Positions 27,950-37,938 of a stretch of 64,000 bases of DNA are shown here, in pieces (positions within the stretch are counted from its first letter, which is position 1; the number at the start of each line of letters is the position of its first letter). The notes under the pieces were generated by a model that saw nothing but the letters and a program-made list of their open reading frames with translations, was not told the origin of the DNA and did no database searches. Location of the stretch: assembly GCF_018448935.1 (NCBI RefSeq), contig NZ_RCWC01000004.1:124001-188000 (forward strand), given 5' to 3'. The position numbers and the translations under genes are program-made. Origin of the DNA: Photorhabdus noenieputensis (lineage in GTDB: Bacteria > Pseudomonadota > Gammaproteobacteria > Enterobacterales > Enterobacteriaceae).

Positions 27950-28212
27950 CTGATCAGCGGCACCTTAAGAAAAGTCATGTTGGCAAAGCTATAGAGTTCG
28001 TTGCCAAGCCAGGTAGCAGTAGCGAACAGGGTGATAATGACCGCAACTAATTTAATAACAAAACCTAGCGTTTGTTCTTGTATTTGGGTGAGCGCTTGGA
28101 TTAGCGAGACCAATGTTCCCACTGCCGCAGCCATGAGTACCGGCGGCAGGGAAAGGATTAACACTAACCAGAGAGATTGGCTGGTGAAATGCAAAATATC
28201 AGCATTACTCAT
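27946..28212 (-). CDS. sctS: T3SS export-gate protein YscS/SctS
   Basis: An 88-residue FliQ-family protein with two membrane helices (LWLVLILSLPPVLMAAAVG and GFVIKLVAVIITLFATATWL) joined by the conserved loop LIQALTQIQEQTL. I choose the ATG at 28212 with GGAGATTGA upstream; a TTG two codons earlier is less likely. It overlaps yscT by four bases. Confidence 0.95.
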   Translation of the reverse strand: MSNADILHFTSQSLWLVLILSLPPVLMAAAVGTLVSLIQALTQIQEQTLGFVIKLVAVIITLFATATWLGNELYSFANMTFLKVPLIR

Positions 28213-28214
28213 AT

Positions 28215-28868
28215 TCAATCTCCGTAACTGATGACAAGGCCGTGGGTCAGGCGTGTCCAGCCATCAAGCAAGACAAATAACAGTAATTTGAAAGGAAGAG
28301 AGATGGTCATTGGCGAAACCATCATCATCCCCATTGCGAGCAGAATGTTAGAAATAATGAGATCGATTGCAATAAACGGTAGATAAAGCAGAAACCCAAT
28401 TTCAAAAGCTCGGGTTAATTCACTGACTGTAAAGGCGGGTAACAGTATCAACAGGCTGTCTGGTTCTAGCCGATCTGCATACTGGCTTGGCCAAATTTGT
28501 CGGGTACTGTCGATGAAGAAAGTGCGTTCACTGGGCTTAATATGTTGTTTGAGAAAATTCCGGTAAGGTGTCAGGCCCTCTTCCACAAATTTCTCTACTG
28601 ATTGTGCATTGCTGAATGAAACTTCATTTTGGCGCAGGTAATCTTGCGTGGCAAAACCTACCGGAGCCATCACGTAAATAGTGAGGATAATTGCCAATCC
28701 GTACATAGCCATGTTAGGTGGGATCTGCTGTACGCCCAATGCGTTACGCAGTAAGGAAAATACCACGGCCAGTTTGAGAAAAGAGGTCGCCATCACCGCA
28801 ATAAAGGGAAGCAGAGCCAGCAAAGCCAGACCGATGATGAGATCCAATTCATTCGGTAACTGGATCAT
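28215..28868 (-). CDS. sctR: T3SS export-gate protein YscR/SctR
   Basis: A 217-residue FliP-family export-gate protein with four hydrophobic helices. Family blocks include ATSFLKLAVVFSLLRNALGVQQIPPNM, split over residues 26-53, and GMMMVSPMTISLPFKLLLFVLLDGW near the C-terminus. It lies between yscQ (four-base overlap) and yscS. Confidence 0.96.
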   Translation of the reverse strand: MIQLPNELDLIIGLALLALLPFIAVMATSFLKLAVVFSLLRNALGVQQIPPNMAMYGLAIILTIYVMAPVGFATQDYLRQNEVSFSNAQSVEKFVEEGLTPYRNFLKQHIKPSERTFFIDSTRQIWPSQYADRLEPDSLLILLPAFTVSELTRAFEIGFLLYLPFIAIDLIISNILLAMGMMMVSPMTISLPFKLLLFVLLDGWTRLTHGLVISYGD

Positions 28869-29794
28869 GATTGTTTCTCCACGGAGAGATGTTCTACTCT
28901 TACTCCCAGACGCCCCTCAATATCTACCAACCGCCCTGAACCCAGGCATTTCTGATTGACAAGAATACGGACTGCACCGTCTGAAGGAACACCAAGATCG
29001 AGTAATGAACCGGGTTGCAGGCTGGTGAGTGTCTGTAGATCCAAGGTCTGACGACCCACTTCGAAGCTGACATGAACCTCCAGGTCGTTTAAGTCCGTTA
29101 CTGGCAGAGTGTCGTCAGAATTGTCAGGGGAGGGGGTGTGCATGGTGATTAACTCCAGTTTATGGTCATGGGATTTAAAGTAGGCCCAAGGGCGTCCTTC
29201 CAGATACGCTAATAAAGGGGCATCTGGTTGTTGCTGTGGGGGCAGTAACAGCACATCCCCTGACTCCAGAGTGCGAAATGCGTCTAAAGTCAGGGTTATT
29301 GCCCCCCATTGCAGAGAAAGTCGTAATGGAATAGGCAGGCACTCACCAGATTGACGTTCTGGCAATATGGCAATTAAGGGGGATGGCTCAGGTAACCAGA
29401 GCGGCAATGTGGCCCCCGGCCGTTCAAGGAGTAGCCGCAAGCAAGCTGACAAAGGGCGTTCTGACGTGGTACGCAGTGCTGACCATGATAGAGTAGGCAG
29501 CACTTTGCTCTGATATTCCAGCAATGCCAGCAGCAGATCTTGAGGGAGCGAGGTGAGATCCGCTTGTTGTAGATCAGGCGCGAGCCACAACGCGAGTTCG
29601 GCTGCATGGCAGTAAAAGGAAAAAGTTTGTCCCTGCCAATGGGCGATCAGTATCCTGTCCAACGTTTGGGGAGAGAGAGCCACATCCAGGGAGAGATGGC
29701 TATTATCCCAACTAAATTGTTGCTGGTGGCGATTCAGGGCCTGATGCAGCGTTAATTCTTCCGATGAAACTTTGGATAAGGTCAGGCTATTCAT
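28865..29794 (-). CDS. sctQ: T3SS sorting-platform protein YscQ/SctQ
   Basis: A 309-residue homologue of YscQ and flagellar FliM/FliN. The C-terminal 80 residues are a SpoA (FliN-like) domain (LEVHVSFEVGRQTLDL, GSLLDLG, VRILVNQKCLGSGRLVDIEGRLGVRV). The N-terminal part is poorly conserved. In Yersinia an internal start yields a separate C-terminal product; here an internal methionine (ITMHTPSPDNSDD) lies just before the SpoA domain and could serve. The ATG at 29794 overlaps the yscP stop. Confidence 0.93.
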   Translation of the reverse strand: MNSLTLSKVSSEELTLHQALNRHQQQFSWDNSHLSLDVALSPQTLDRILIAHWQGQTFSFYCHAAELALWLAPDLQQADLTSLPQDLLLALLEYQSKVLPTLSWSALRTTSERPLSACLRLLLERPGATLPLWLPEPSPLIAILPERQSGECLPIPLRLSLQWGAITLTLDAFRTLESGDVLLLPPQQQPDAPLLAYLEGRPWAYFKSHDHKLELITMHTPSPDNSDDTLPVTDLNDLEVHVSFEVGRQTLDLQTLTSLQPGSLLDLGVPSDGAVRILVNQKCLGSGRLVDIEGRLGVRVEHLSVEKQS

Positions 29795-31050
29795 GCATCT
29801 TTTTTCCATTCTTCGTATACGCTGCGACGTTGACGCGATCCATGTTCACTATCCGTTTGAGACGGAAGGGAGAGCTCGATAGTTTGTGTTGGATAGAGAA
29901 GTTGTAAACGTTCAATCAGTTCAAAGCGTGCTTGTTTCAGCAGTTGTTGAGCTGCGGGATTCGCTAAAATCTCTATTTGAAGTTTGCCATGCTCGTTGGT
30001 GAGTTGGATCTCAAGCACCCCCAGACTAGGGAGTGTTAGATGTAATGTTGCCGGACGCGGCTGTTGGGTTAGCTCAATACTGATCTCCACACTCAGTTTG
30101 TCGATCAACGCTTCCAAAAGGGGAGATATGGTTGAAGTTGCTTGCATCGTGGCAAGGATGCGCTCCCCTGGCAGGAGTTGTGCTTGTGGGAAGAAAGGTG
30201 CTTTCCCATCTGATCCGCCAGAGTAAGAAGATTGAGAGTCAGACTCTTTTGGCTTTGATACCACCAAATGGTAGGTCTCGGTTTCAGCTAGTGTTTTTCT
30301 TTCCGCTATGTTGATTTCGTCGGCATGGCGGGCAGGTATAGGTAAAGTCGGGTTGGCCTGTTGGTGAGGAGTAGCACCGCGTTGTGTATCTGGCTGAGAT
30401 GGGGATCGACCAAGTGTTGTCTGCATCACTGCTTGATATGTCAGTTCATCGTTTGCATCTTGCTGAACAGGCGTCATTGCTGTGTCAGAATTAGTTGTGT
30501 CAGGATTAGTTGTATCAGGATTAGTTGTATCAGGATTAGTTGTGTCAGGATTAGTTGTGTCAGGATTAGAAGTCACAGTGATATCAACCGGTTTTAGGCC
30601 AGAATCAGACGAGGTGTTCAGGTTTGATTGACGCGTTGGGACTCCGGGTGCTGACAGAGACTCTCTTATCTCACTAGCGATCTCACTAAGGCGATGCACG
30701 GAAGCCGATAAGTTTTTTTTCTGATTTTGAGGCAGCGCAGGCATGTCATGGCCTGTCAATGGTAAGGCTTGCTGGCGCGAATCATCAATTGCCGGTTGGG
30801 GAGAGTCGAATAGTGGAAGCTCCTCATCTGAGTCATGTGTAGCATGCTGATCCGCGGTTTTACTATTTTTACTATTTGTTGTCGTGTTAGTTAACGGTTG
30901 TTCCGTCCGCCGTGTGGTTGACTGGCGTGTGTTGGCGGCATGAGAAGTGATAGCTTGCTCGAAACGGCGTTGCAAATCTGCGTCTGCCTCTGCGGGAGAC
31001 GACGTTGGGAGGGAGGAGACACCTTTGCCGATAGCTGTCAGTGGGTTCAT
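29791..31050 (-). CDS. sctP: Needle-length regulator YscP/SctP
   Basis: A 419-residue secreted ruler protein that sets needle length and triggers the substrate switch in YscU. The N-terminal two-thirds are polar, low-complexity and rich in Thr, Asn, Gln and Ser, as in all YscP rulers, and contain five consecutive NPDTT pentapeptides at about residues 160-186. The C-terminal T3S4 domain (VSIEISIELTQQPRPATLHL-like segment, LGVLEIQLTNEHGKLQIEI, LIERLQLL) is globular. Similarity to other YscPs is limited to that domain and position. The repeat copy number should directly affect ruler length. Confidence 0.9.
   Translation of the reverse strand: MNPLTAIGKGVSSLPTSSPAEADADLQRRFEQAITSHAANTRQSTTRRTEQPLTNTTTNSKNSKTADQHATHDSDEELPLFDSPQPAIDDSRQQALPLTGHDMPALPQNQKKNLSASVHRLSEIASEIRESLSAPGVPTRQSNLNTSSDSGLKPVDITVTSNPDTTNPDTTNPDTTNPDTTNPDTTNSDTAMTPVQQDANDELTYQAVMQTTLGRSPSQPDTQRGATPHQQANPTLPIPARHADEINIAERKTLAETETYHLVVSKPKESDSQSSYSGGSDGKAPFFPQAQLLPGERILATMQATSTISPLLEALIDKLSVEISIELTQQPRPATLHLTLPSLGVLEIQLTNEHGKLQIEILANPAAQQLLKQARFELIERLQLLYPTQTIELSLPSQTDSEHGSRQRRSVYEEWKKDA
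30482..30571 (-). repeat. 15-bp tandem repeat within yscP
   Basis: Six near-identical 15-base units (plus-strand reading GTGTCAGGATTAGTT with one- or two-base changes) encode the NPDTT pentapeptide run of the needle ruler. Such in-frame repeats can gain or lose units by slippage. Confidence 0.9.
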
Positions 31051-31061
31051 ACTCTTCTGTT

Positions 31062-31523
31062 TTACACTCTTTCTTGGCGATGGAACTCTTCTTGTTCCAG
31101 CTCTTCCTGGTATTCACCTTGGGCACGGATCGCCTCTTGTTGCTGGCGACCCAATTCATTAAATTTTTCTTGCTGTTGGCGTGCGTGGTGCAGTACACGT
31201 TGACACTCTTGTAATTGATGGAGTTCCTGCTCCACTTTTTCTTTCATTTCAGCCACTTGCTTTTCCAGTTGCGCTTCATTTTCGCGCAACAGGGCAACTT
31301 GTTGTTGCCAGCGCTCAAGACCTTTACGGTCAATAGGTTGGCCCTGACACAGTGCAAAAAGCCGTTGTTCTTCTTCTATTCGCCATTGACAATAATCTTG
31401 CAAGCTTTGCAAAGCCTGTTGATGGTTTTGACGGGCTGTTTGCAGTTTCATTTGTTGCAGAGAAAAATGTTTTTCAGCACGTTCGACTCGTAAGGCTTTT
31501 ATGCGTTGTAAACGGCTAATCAT
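31062..31523 (-). CDS. sctO: T3SS stalk protein YscO/SctO
   Basis: A 153-residue, highly charged and almost wholly helical protein (coiled coil from about residue 15 to 140) of the YscO/FliJ type. This protein sits in the centre of the ATPase ring and links it to the export gate. It has long runs of Gln, Glu, Lys and Arg. It begins directly at the yscN stop. Sequence similarity in this family is weak, but composition, length and position are as expected. Confidence 0.92.
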   Translation of the reverse strand: MISRLQRIKALRVERAEKHFSLQQMKLQTARQNHQQALQSLQDYCQWRIEEEQRLFALCQGQPIDRKGLERWQQQVALLRENEAQLEKQVAEMKEKVEQELHQLQECQRVLHHARQQQEKFNELGRQQQEAIRAQGEYQEELEQEEFHRQERV

Positions 31524-32845
31524 TATTTTGTTATCTGCTGTAATTGCGCTAAAGCTTGCGGTAAATCACTTGGTTCATGAGTGCCTTGGCGTAACCAATT
31601 ACGTATTGCTTCAATACGTGCAATGGCATTGTCAGCAACGGAATCTTGCCCCTTTTGGTACTCTCCAATCTGCAACAAAAGTTCAACTTCTTCATATTTG
31701 GCTAACCAGTTGCGTAACAGACCAGCTTGAGCCTGATGTTCAGGGGTGATGATTTGATTCATCACCCTACTCGCGGAACGTAACACATCGATAGCTGGAT
31801 AATGATTAGCTGCGGCCAGCTTGCGTGACAAAATAATGTGACCATCAAGGATAGAGCGGGTCTCATCTGCCACGGGTTCTGTCATGTCATCGCCTTCCAC
31901 CAGTACGGTATAAAGGGCGGTAATCGAACCTTTGTCCGATTGACCAGCACGTTCCATTAATCGAGGCAAAGCAGCGAATACTGACGGCGGATAACCTCGT
32001 CGGGTTGGTGGTTCGCCGGCAGCTAAACCTATTTCTCGTTGTGCACGGGCGAAACGGGTCACAGAATCCATCAATAGCAGTACACGTTTGCCTTGATCAC
32101 GAAAATACTCAGCGATTGATGTGGCGACAAACCCTGCTTTAGCTCGTTCCATTGCCGGGCGATCCGAGGTCGCGACCACCAGCACTGAACGTTTTAGTCC
32201 CTCTTCACCGAGATCCGATTCGATAAATTCCCGCACTTCACGGCCACGCTCACCGATGAGTGCCAGCACGGTAACATCAACTTCGGCGCTACGAATCAAC
32301 GTAGATAACAGTGTACTTTTTCCGCCGCCAGCCGCGGCAAAAATCCCCATACGTTGGCCTTCACCGCAAGTGAGTAAGCCATCAATAGCACGCACGCCAA
32401 GTGAAAGCGGGTGTTCAATTCGTTTACGACTCATGGGAGCCGGAGCATCCCGGTAAACTGGATACCAGGCTTGTGGTTCCGGCAATTGGCCGCCGGAAAA
32501 TGGATTACCCAGCCCATCAAGGACTTGCCCTAACAGGTAATCACCGACGCCAACTTGGTGCATGGCTCCGGTTGGACTGACTTCGGTATTTGAAGAGATG
32601 CCAAACATCTCACCAAGTGGAGTCAATAAGGCTTGATGTTGTTGGAACCCAATCACCTCCGCCAAAAGCGACAGCGTGTTGTCAGGATTGCGTAAGTGAC
32701 AAAGTTCACCTATCCGTACACCAGGAATAACGGCTTTAAGTAGTGTACCCGTGACCTGTGTAACCCTACCGCGAATCTGAATTAGCCGGCATTCATTAAT
32801 GGAGTGGCGCATTTGGCCGGGAATATGGTCAAGGGAAAGCTTCAT
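31523..32845 (-). CDS. sctN: T3SS ATPase YscN/SctN
   Basis: A 440-residue hexameric ATPase that unfolds substrates and releases chaperones at the export gate. Walker A is AAGGGKST (residues 171-178), Walker B is VLLLMDS (255-261) and the ATPase signature [18 protein letters not shown] follows. It is the first gene of the yscNOPQRSTU operon. A strong ExsA box and -10 lie 29-79 bases upstream of the start. Confidence 0.97.
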   Translation of the reverse strand: MKLSLDHIPGQMRHSINECRLIQIRGRVTQVTGTLLKAVIPGVRIGELCHLRNPDNTLSLLAEVIGFQQHQALLTPLGEMFGISSNTEVSPTGAMHQVGVGDYLLGQVLDGLGNPFSGGQLPEPQAWYPVYRDAPAPMSRKRIEHPLSLGVRAIDGLLTCGEGQRMGIFAAAGGGKSTLLSTLIRSAEVDVTVLALIGERGREVREFIESDLGEEGLKRSVLVVATSDRPAMERAKAGFVATSIAEYFRDQGKRVLLLMDSVTRFARAQREIGLAAGEPPTRRGYPPSVFAALPRLMERAGQSDKGSITALYTVLVEGDDMTEPVADETRSILDGHIILSRKLAAANHYPAIDVLRSASRVMNQIITPEHQAQAGLLRNWLAKYEEVELLLQIGEYQKGQDSVADNAIARIEAIRNWLRQGTHEPSDLPQALAQLQQITK

Positions 32846-32873
32846 GATCGTTTATATAACCTCTGCTGCAAAT

Positions 32874-32924
32874 ACTATAAAGAAGGGAGAGGGGGAGGGA
32901 TTGCACCCTGAGTCGGGAGTTTTT
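32874..32924 (-). promoter_or_regulatory. ExsA-dependent promoter of yscN
   Basis: On the minus strand: A5 (32920-32924), CTCCC, GAC, TCAGGG, TGCAA (32901-32905), then 21 bases and TATAGT (32874-32879). This matches the Pseudomonas ExsA pattern of A-tract, GnC and TGnnA, with the unusually long 21-22 bp spacer to the -10. Confidence 0.85.
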
Positions 32925-33063
32925 AGAAAATGGTTGGAGTTTGCCTGGATATTCTCGGCTTTATCGGTGAGGTTTCCTAGATTTGTTCACGGCGTATTGT
33001 GCATATTTGATGTGCCTTAGACCAGATCAATGGGCTTTGCCTTGAGTTACGGCGGATTTTGCT

Positions 33064-33114
33064 AAAAATTCACGACTGATTTTGGCATAGGCTCCGGGAC
33101 GGTATCTTTATAAT
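33064..33114 (+). promoter_or_regulatory. ExsA-dependent promoter of yopN
   Basis: A5 (33064-33068), TTCAC, GAC, TGATTT, TGGCA (33083-33087), then 21 bases and a perfect TATAAT (33109-33114). The geometry is identical to the yscN site. It is 37 bases upstream of the yopN start. Confidence 0.87.
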
Positions 33115-33150
33115 TTGTTCATTATTAACTCTGATATGACAAGGTAGACT

Positions 33151-34023
33151 ATGGATATTATCCAGAATCATCTTCATTCGATAACTTTATCAGAACCGGG
33201 TACCGGGGTGACCGCACAACAGGAGCAGGCCAAGGTTGGTCAATTTCAGGGAGAGAAAGTCGTGCTGGTATCAGCATCCCAATCTTTTGCTGATGCGGCT
33301 GAAGAACTGACCTTTGCATTTTCGGAGCGTAAAGATATGCCGCTCTCCAAGCGTAAAGTTAGCGATGGGCATGCCAGGGTGCGAGAAATTGAGGCGCTGG
33401 TGGGTGAGTATTTGCAGAAGGTGCCGGATTTGGAGCGTCAACAAAAGGTCAAGGCATTAATCTCTCACTTAAACAGTGCTCAACTGACTAATATTGCTCA
33501 GTTACAGGCTTATCTGGAAAGTTTCTCTGGCGAGGTGAGTGAGCAATTCTATGCGCTGAGTCAGGCCCGTGATGCGCTGGCTGACAGGCCAGAGGCACAT
33601 GCCATATTGACATTGATTGACCAGGAGTTGTCACGTTTAGCGCAAGAGCAAGGGATTGCTATCGAGTTGGGAGCCCGCATTACGCCTGATGCGACGACAG
33701 CAGCGAGAAATGGGGTTGGTAACTTGCAAGCATTGCGCAACATCTATCGTGATGCCGTGATGGATTATCAAGGTCTGTCGGCTGCCTGGCGGGATATTCA
33801 ATCTAATTTCAAGAGTAGTTCCCTGATGGAAGTCACCGGATTCATCATGAAAGCCTTGAGTGCTGATCTGGACAGCCAACAGCGGCAACTTGATCCTATT
33901 AAGCTGGAACGTGTGATGAGTGACATGCATAAACTCCGTTTGCTTAACAGCTTGTCGGTTCAGGTTGAGCAGTTATGGAAAAGCGTGATAGAGGGGGAAG
34001 GTCATGGCATACGGTCCTTCTGA
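33151..34023 (+). CDS. sctW: T3SS gatekeeper YopN/PopN
   Basis: A 290-residue gatekeeper that blocks translocon and effector export until host contact. The N-terminal 75 residues are the secretion and chaperone-binding part, followed by the helical domain of the YopN/InvE/MxiC fold (REIEALVGEYLQKVPDL, then GVGNLQALRNIYRDAVMDY). As in Yersinia and Pseudomonas the C-terminal partner is a separate gene (tyeA), which overlaps by 20 bases. The chaperones SycN (34288) and YscB (20936) should serve it. Confidence 0.94.
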   Translation: MDIIQNHLHSITLSEPGTGVTAQQEQAKVGQFQGEKVVLVSASQSFADAAEELTFAFSERKDMPLSKRKVSDGHARVREIEALVGEYLQKVPDLERQQKVKALISHLNSAQLTNIAQLQAYLESFSGEVSEQFYALSQARDALADRPEAHAILTLIDQELSRLAQEQGIAIELGARITPDATTAARNGVGNLQALRNIYRDAVMDYQGLSAAWRDIQSNFKSSSLMEVTGFIMKALSADLDSQQRQLDPIKLERVMSDMHKLRLLNSLSVQVEQLWKSVIEGEGHGIRSF

Positions 34024-34291
34024 CCTTATGGGGGATGTCGTTTCTCTGGTTGAGAAACGTTGGGCCAATGTGCGGGATATTGAAATGCTCGGTCATGCTT
34101 TGGGATTGCAGGATAGCCAAACTCAAATTCATTTCTACCGCGAGTTGAAACGGTTGATTCGTTTGATTCCGGTGGAAGTGTTCAGTGATGAAGAACAGCG
34201 CCAAAATTTGCTTAATGCTTGTCAACTGGCGCTGGATACAGCAATTGAGAGAGAAGAAGACGAATTGTGGTCGGGAGAGGGAACATCATGA
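34004..34291 (+). CDS. tyeA: YopN partner TyeA/Pcr1
   Basis: A 95-residue all-helical protein that completes the gatekeeper by binding the C-terminus of YopN. The sequence SDLMGDVVSLVEKRW, FYRELKRLIRLIPVEVF and the C-terminal LLNACQLALDTAIEREE matches TyeA. It starts within the 3' end of yopN. Confidence 0.94.
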   Translation: MAYGPSDLMGDVVSLVEKRWANVRDIEMLGHALGLQDSQTQIHFYRELKRLIRLIPVEVFSDEEQRQNLLNACQLALDTAIEREEDELWSGEGTS

Positions 34292-34659
34292 ACTGGATAG
34301 AGCCACAGTTACTCCAGTTTTGTCAGGATTTGGGTATGGAGATGTCTGATGTTTCTAGCCCCTTGATCCAAATCGATTTTGAATATTCTGGTACGTTACA
34401 AATTGAGCGCTATGGTGGCGCATTAACACTTTGGCTGGCCCGCGAAATTCCTTGGCATCAGGGAAAAGAGGTCATGGTTAAGGCGATGTTACTCACTTTC
34501 AGTGGTCAGGGGCCTGAACTGCCCTTGCGTTGTGGCTGGTTGGGGGAAGATCGCCTGTTATTATTTGTGACACTGGATGAACGAGAGATAACTTTGCCCT
34601 TGCTGCATCAGGCATTTCGCTCTTTATTAAGAGTACAGCGAGAGGTGCTCGCTTCGTGA
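34288..34659 (+). CDS. sycN: YopN chaperone SycN/Pcr2
   Basis: A 123-residue chaperone which with YscB forms a heterodimer on YopN. Clear blocks are MNWIEPQLLQFCQDLG, SGTLQIERYGGALTLWLAR, the LPLRCGWLGEDRLLLFVTLDE region and LLHQAFRSLLRVQREVLA. The start at 34288 overlaps the tyeA stop and gives the exact SycN length; an upstream in-frame GTG is not needed. Confidence 0.95.
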   Translation: MNWIEPQLLQFCQDLGMEMSDVSSPLIQIDFEYSGTLQIERYGGALTLWLAREIPWHQGKEVMVKAMLLTFSGQGPELPLRCGWLGEDRLLLFVTLDEREITLPLLHQAFRSLLRVQREVLAS

Positions 34660-35021
34660 GCAAAATCGCTGCCGCCCATATAGGAATTGAACAACTAACG
34701 GCAATCAGTCGGGAAGAGATAGCGGTTAGCTTACCTGATCGCTACGCGTTATTGCCCGATGGTCAATCCGTTGAGACTCACTCTGCACGTCTTTATCCCG
34801 CTAACAAGGCTGATCAGGCTTTGTTGGCTTTTGCTTGCCCGCAAGATGGGTTTCACTCTCTGTTGCGTCCACATGATTTTCGCCAGGCGGTTAGTGGTCT
34901 GCGTACAATTTTGCAACAAGATAATGACGTCAGGGTACAGCATGCTGTCTCCCTGTTGGAAAAAATGAATCAAGATGAACAGTTGTTGCAGATGGCTCTG
35001 CACCTGTTGCACAAGGTATGA
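34656..35021 (+). CDS. sctX: T3SS export protein YscX/Pcr3
   Basis: A 121-residue homologue of YscX, a protein required for early export that works as a complex with YscY and the gate protein YscV. Family blocks are the LPDRYALLPDGQSVE region and LLRPHDFRQAVSGLRTIL. The start is GTG, overlapping the sycN stop. The C-terminus overlaps yscY by four bases. Confidence 0.92.
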   Translation: MSKIAAAHIGIEQLTAISREEIAVSLPDRYALLPDGQSVETHSARLYPANKADQALLAFACPQDGFHSLLRPHDFRQAVSGLRTILQQDNDVRVQHAVSLLEKMNQDEQLLQMALHLLHKV

Positions 35022-35353
35022 CCATGACTCTCAGTGTTAAACAGCAGAGCGCTCTGTTGCTGCTTGGCTGGCTCCAACTTCAATACGGTCACCCTGACCG
35101 AGCGCGTATTTTATTGGATGCATTACTGGCTTTGCATCCCGAACATCAGGAAGGGCGTCGAGCTCTGGTGGTTTCATTGCTTAAACTGCAAAAGGGGAGC
35201 ATGGCAAAAGAGCATTGCACTCTCTTACAAGAGCAAGGTGAACAAAGCGCTGCTCTCTGGCTTTGTGTTAGCCGCGCCTGTCAACAAGAAGGGAACTTGG
35301 AAGAAGCACGTAGTGCTTATCAGCGTTATCTCGCTCAAGGGGTCTTATTATGA
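35018..35353 (+). CDS. sctY: YscX chaperone YscY/Pcr4
   Basis: A 111-residue TPR-like protein ([29 protein letters not shown], split over residues 13-41, then further helices) that binds YscX. It shares the Leu/Ala-rich TPR pattern with YscY/Pcr4. Four-base overlaps join it to yscX and yscV. A second ATG at 35024 could be the start. Confidence 0.92.
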   Translation: MTMTLSVKQQSALLLLGWLQLQYGHPDRARILLDALLALHPEHQEGRRALVVSLLKLQKGSMAKEHCTLLQEQGEQSAALWLCVSRACQQEGNLEEARSAYQRYLAQGVLL

Positions 35354-37467
35354 GCCGTGGGTTAGAGTTATTGCGTCTGATTGGTGAGCGTAAAGACATC
35401 ATGTTGGCAATCTTGTTGCTGGCCGTGGTTTTCATGATGGTGTTGCCGCTTCCGCCTATCCTGCTTGACATTTTGATCGCCATTAATATGACCATCTCTG
35501 TTGTGCTCATGATGATGGCAGTCTATATCAATTCCCCTTTACAGTTTTCTGCTTTTCCGGCGGTCTTGCTGGTGACGACGCTATTTCGTTTGGCGCTTTC
35601 CGTCAGTACCACCCGGATGATCCTCCTGCAAGCCGATGCCGGTAAGATAGTCTATACCTTTGGTAATTTCGTTGTCGGTGGCAACCTGATTGTCGGGATA
35701 GTGATCTTTTTGATCATCACCATTGTACAATTTATCGTCATAACCAAAGGTTCGGAGCGCGTAGCTGAGGTGAGCGCCCGTTTTTCCCTAGATGCCATGC
35801 CCGGTAAACAGATGAGTATCGATGGAGATATGCGTGCTGGCGTGATTGATGTCAATGAAGCCAGAGAGAGGCGCAGCATTATCGAAAAAGAGAGCCAGAT
35901 GTTTGGTTCGATGGATGGTGCGATGAAGTTTGTTAAGGGGGATGCGATTGCGAGCCTCCTTATCATCTTTGTCAACATTTTGGGTGGGATAACCATAGGC
36001 GTCACCCAGAAAGGGATGTCGGCGGCTGATGCATTGCAGCTCTACGCCATTTTGACCGTTGGTGATGGTATGGTCGCTCAGGTTCCGGCACTATTGATCG
36101 CTATCACCGCAGGTATCATTGTTACGCGGGTTTCGTCGGAAGATGCTTCTGATTTGGGGAATGAGATCGGCGAGCAGGTCATTGCCCAACCAAAGGCACT
36201 GCTGATTGGCGGTGTTTTATTGGTGTTGTTTGGCCTGATTCCTGGCTTCCCTACATTAACCTTCTTACTGCTTGCACTGGTGGTAGCGGGTGGCGGTTAT
36301 TTGCTGTTCCAACGGCAGCGACAAGCCAATGCCAGCCAGCAAGCAGATCTTCCTAGCCTGTTAGCCCAAGGGGCAGGCGCACCGGCAGCCAAACCTAAAG
36401 CCAAAAGCGGTAGTAAGACCAAAGCTGGAAAGCTGAGTGAGAAAGAGGAATTTGCGATGACGGTTCCTTTGCTTATTGATGTGGACGCGGGATTACAGGC
36501 TGAACTGGAAGCTATTTCACTGAATGATGAATTAATACGGGTACGACGCGCCCTCTATTTAGATTTAGGCGTACCATTTCCGGGTATCCACTTACGCTTT
36601 AATGAAGGGATGAAAGAAGGGGAATACTTAATCCAGCTACAAGAGGTGCCTGTTGCCCGTGGTCGGCTGCGTTCAGCGCATTTGCTGGTGCAGGAACCGG
36701 TCAGTCAATTGGAACTATTGGCTATCCCTTATGAAGAAGGGGAACCGCTATTACCTAATCAGCCTACCTTGTGGGTGGCGGAAGAACATCAAGAGCGTTT
36801 GGTGAAGTCCGGGTTAGCGTTTTTATCCATGTCTCAGGTGATCACTTGGCATTTGTCGCATGTGCTGCGAGAGTATGCCGAAGATTTTATTGGCGTGCAG
36901 GAAACCCGTTATCTTCTGGAACAGATGGAGGGTAGCTATGGTGAATTGGTCAAGGAGGCCATGCGCATAATTCCATTGCAGCGGATGACTGAGATATTGC
37001 AACGGTTGGTCGGTGAGGACATCTCTATTCGTAATACACGTACGATTCTCGAAGCGATGGTGGTGTGGGGGCAGAAAGAAAAAGATGTGGTGCAATTAAC
37101 GGAATATATTCGCAGTAGTCTCAAGCGTTACATTTGTTACAAGTATGCTAATGGTAACAATATTCTGCCCGCTTATCTGTTAGATCAACAGGTAGAGGAG
37201 CAGATTCGAGGAGGTATTCGCCAAACGAGCGCGGGTAGCTATCTGGCGCTAGACCCGGCGGTGACGCAGAGTTTCCTTGAACAGATGAAGAAAACAGTGG
37301 GCGATTTAACGCAAATGCAGAATAAGCCAGTGTTGATCGTATCAATGGATATTCGTCGCTATGTGCGTAAGTTAATTGAAGGTGATCACCACGGCTTGCC
37401 TGTGCTCTCGTATCAAGAATTGACTCAACAGATCAACATCCAACCTCTTGGTAGGGTGTGCTTATGA
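35350..37467 (+). CDS. sctV: T3SS major export-gate protein YscV/LcrD
   Basis: A 705-residue FlhA-family protein that forms the nonameric export gate. The N-terminal 320 residues hold about eight membrane helices and the FHIPEP-region block [34 protein letters not shown] linker rich in Ala, Lys and Pro (about residues 330-365) leads to the cytoplasmic domain ([19 protein letters not shown] to the end), where chaperone-effector pairs dock. Its ATG overlaps the yscY stop and its 3' end overlaps lcrR by ten bases. Confidence 0.97.
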   Translation: MSRGLELLRLIGERKDIMLAILLLAVVFMMVLPLPPILLDILIAINMTISVVLMMMAVYINSPLQFSAFPAVLLVTTLFRLALSVSTTRMILLQADAGKIVYTFGNFVVGGNLIVGIVIFLIITIVQFIVITKGSERVAEVSARFSLDAMPGKQMSIDGDMRAGVIDVNEARERRSIIEKESQMFGSMDGAMKFVKGDAIASLLIIFVNILGGITIGVTQKGMSAADALQLYAILTVGDGMVAQVPALLIAITAGIIVTRVSSEDASDLGNEIGEQVIAQPKALLIGGVLLVLFGLIPGFPTLTFLLLALVVAGGGYLLFQRQRQANASQQADLPSLLAQGAGAPAAKPKAKSGSKTKAGKLSEKEEFAMTVPLLIDVDAGLQAELEAISLNDELIRVRRALYLDLGVPFPGIHLRFNEGMKEGEYLIQLQEVPVARGRLRSAHLLVQEPVSQLELLAIPYEEGEPLLPNQPTLWVAEEHQERLVKSGLAFLSMSQVITWHLSHVLREYAEDFIGVQETRYLLEQMEGSYGELVKEAMRIIPLQRMTEILQRLVGEDISIRNTRTILEAMVVWGQKEKDVVQLTEYIRSSLKRYICYKYANGNNILPAYLLDQQVEEQIRGGIRQTSAGSYLALDPAVTQSFLEQMKKTVGDLTQMQNKPVLIVSMDIRRYVRKLIEGDHHGLPVLSYQELTQQINIQPLGRVCL

Positions 37468-37898
37468 ATCATGATCCGCTTACTCCTTGGTTTGAGGCGC
37501 GGGGTTATTCGGTACACCCCCACTATATGGGAAGTAGCCCGATCCCTCTTGGCTGGCGTGTATGGTATGAAGGCTGTGAAATTGCCTGGCGTTATGATGC
37601 ACCGCGAGTTTGGATCGTGATGTTACGCCGTACCCGGCAGCGTCGAGGGCTTGCTAATCCATTTGCGCCTCTTTATCTGTTGGCGACAGCAACGATGGCC
37701 GTGCTTGGGCCGGGTAGTCGGCTTTATGGTCAAGTTAATACTTTGGTTGACTCTCCCCTTAATGATGAACGTTTGGCCCGGTTTTACCATCGCTGGACTG
37801 GTGCGAGTGAGGTGGTGCCTGGCTGGTTTGAGTTAGAAGCCAGTTGCGTTATATCGCTACATCAAATGAGAAAACAACAAAAAAAAGTCCAACTTTGA
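37458..37898 (+). CDS. lcrR: LcrR/PcrR-like protein
   Basis: A 146-residue homologue of LcrR, a small protein of unclear role in low-calcium control of the T3SS. Blocks include [38 protein letters not shown] and [22 protein letters not shown]. It overlaps yscV by ten bases. Nothing in the sequence reveals a biochemical activity. Confidence 0.9.
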   Translation: MLMNHDPLTPWFEARGYSVHPHYMGSSPIPLGWRVWYEGCEIAWRYDAPRVWIVMLRRTRQRRGLANPFAPLYLLATATMAVLGPGSRLYGQVNTLVDSPLNDERLARFYHRWTGASEVVPGWFELEASCVISLHQMRKQQKKVQL

Positions 37899-37938
37899 CA
37901 GGAAGAATCAATATCTCTCTTTATTATAGGAGTCACTG

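Larger units (their letters stand above)
32846..33150. promoter_or_regulatory. Divergent yscN/yopN control region
   Basis: This 305-base region separates the two main divergent T3SS operons. It contains one ExsA box and -10 for each direction (separate entries) and no gene. The stretch between the two boxes (32925-33063) has no other element that I recognise. Confidence 0.8.

Noticed and set aside
30482-30571. A CRISPR-like array
   Set aside because: The units are 15 bases with no spacers and keep the reading frame of yscP; they are coding tandem repeats.
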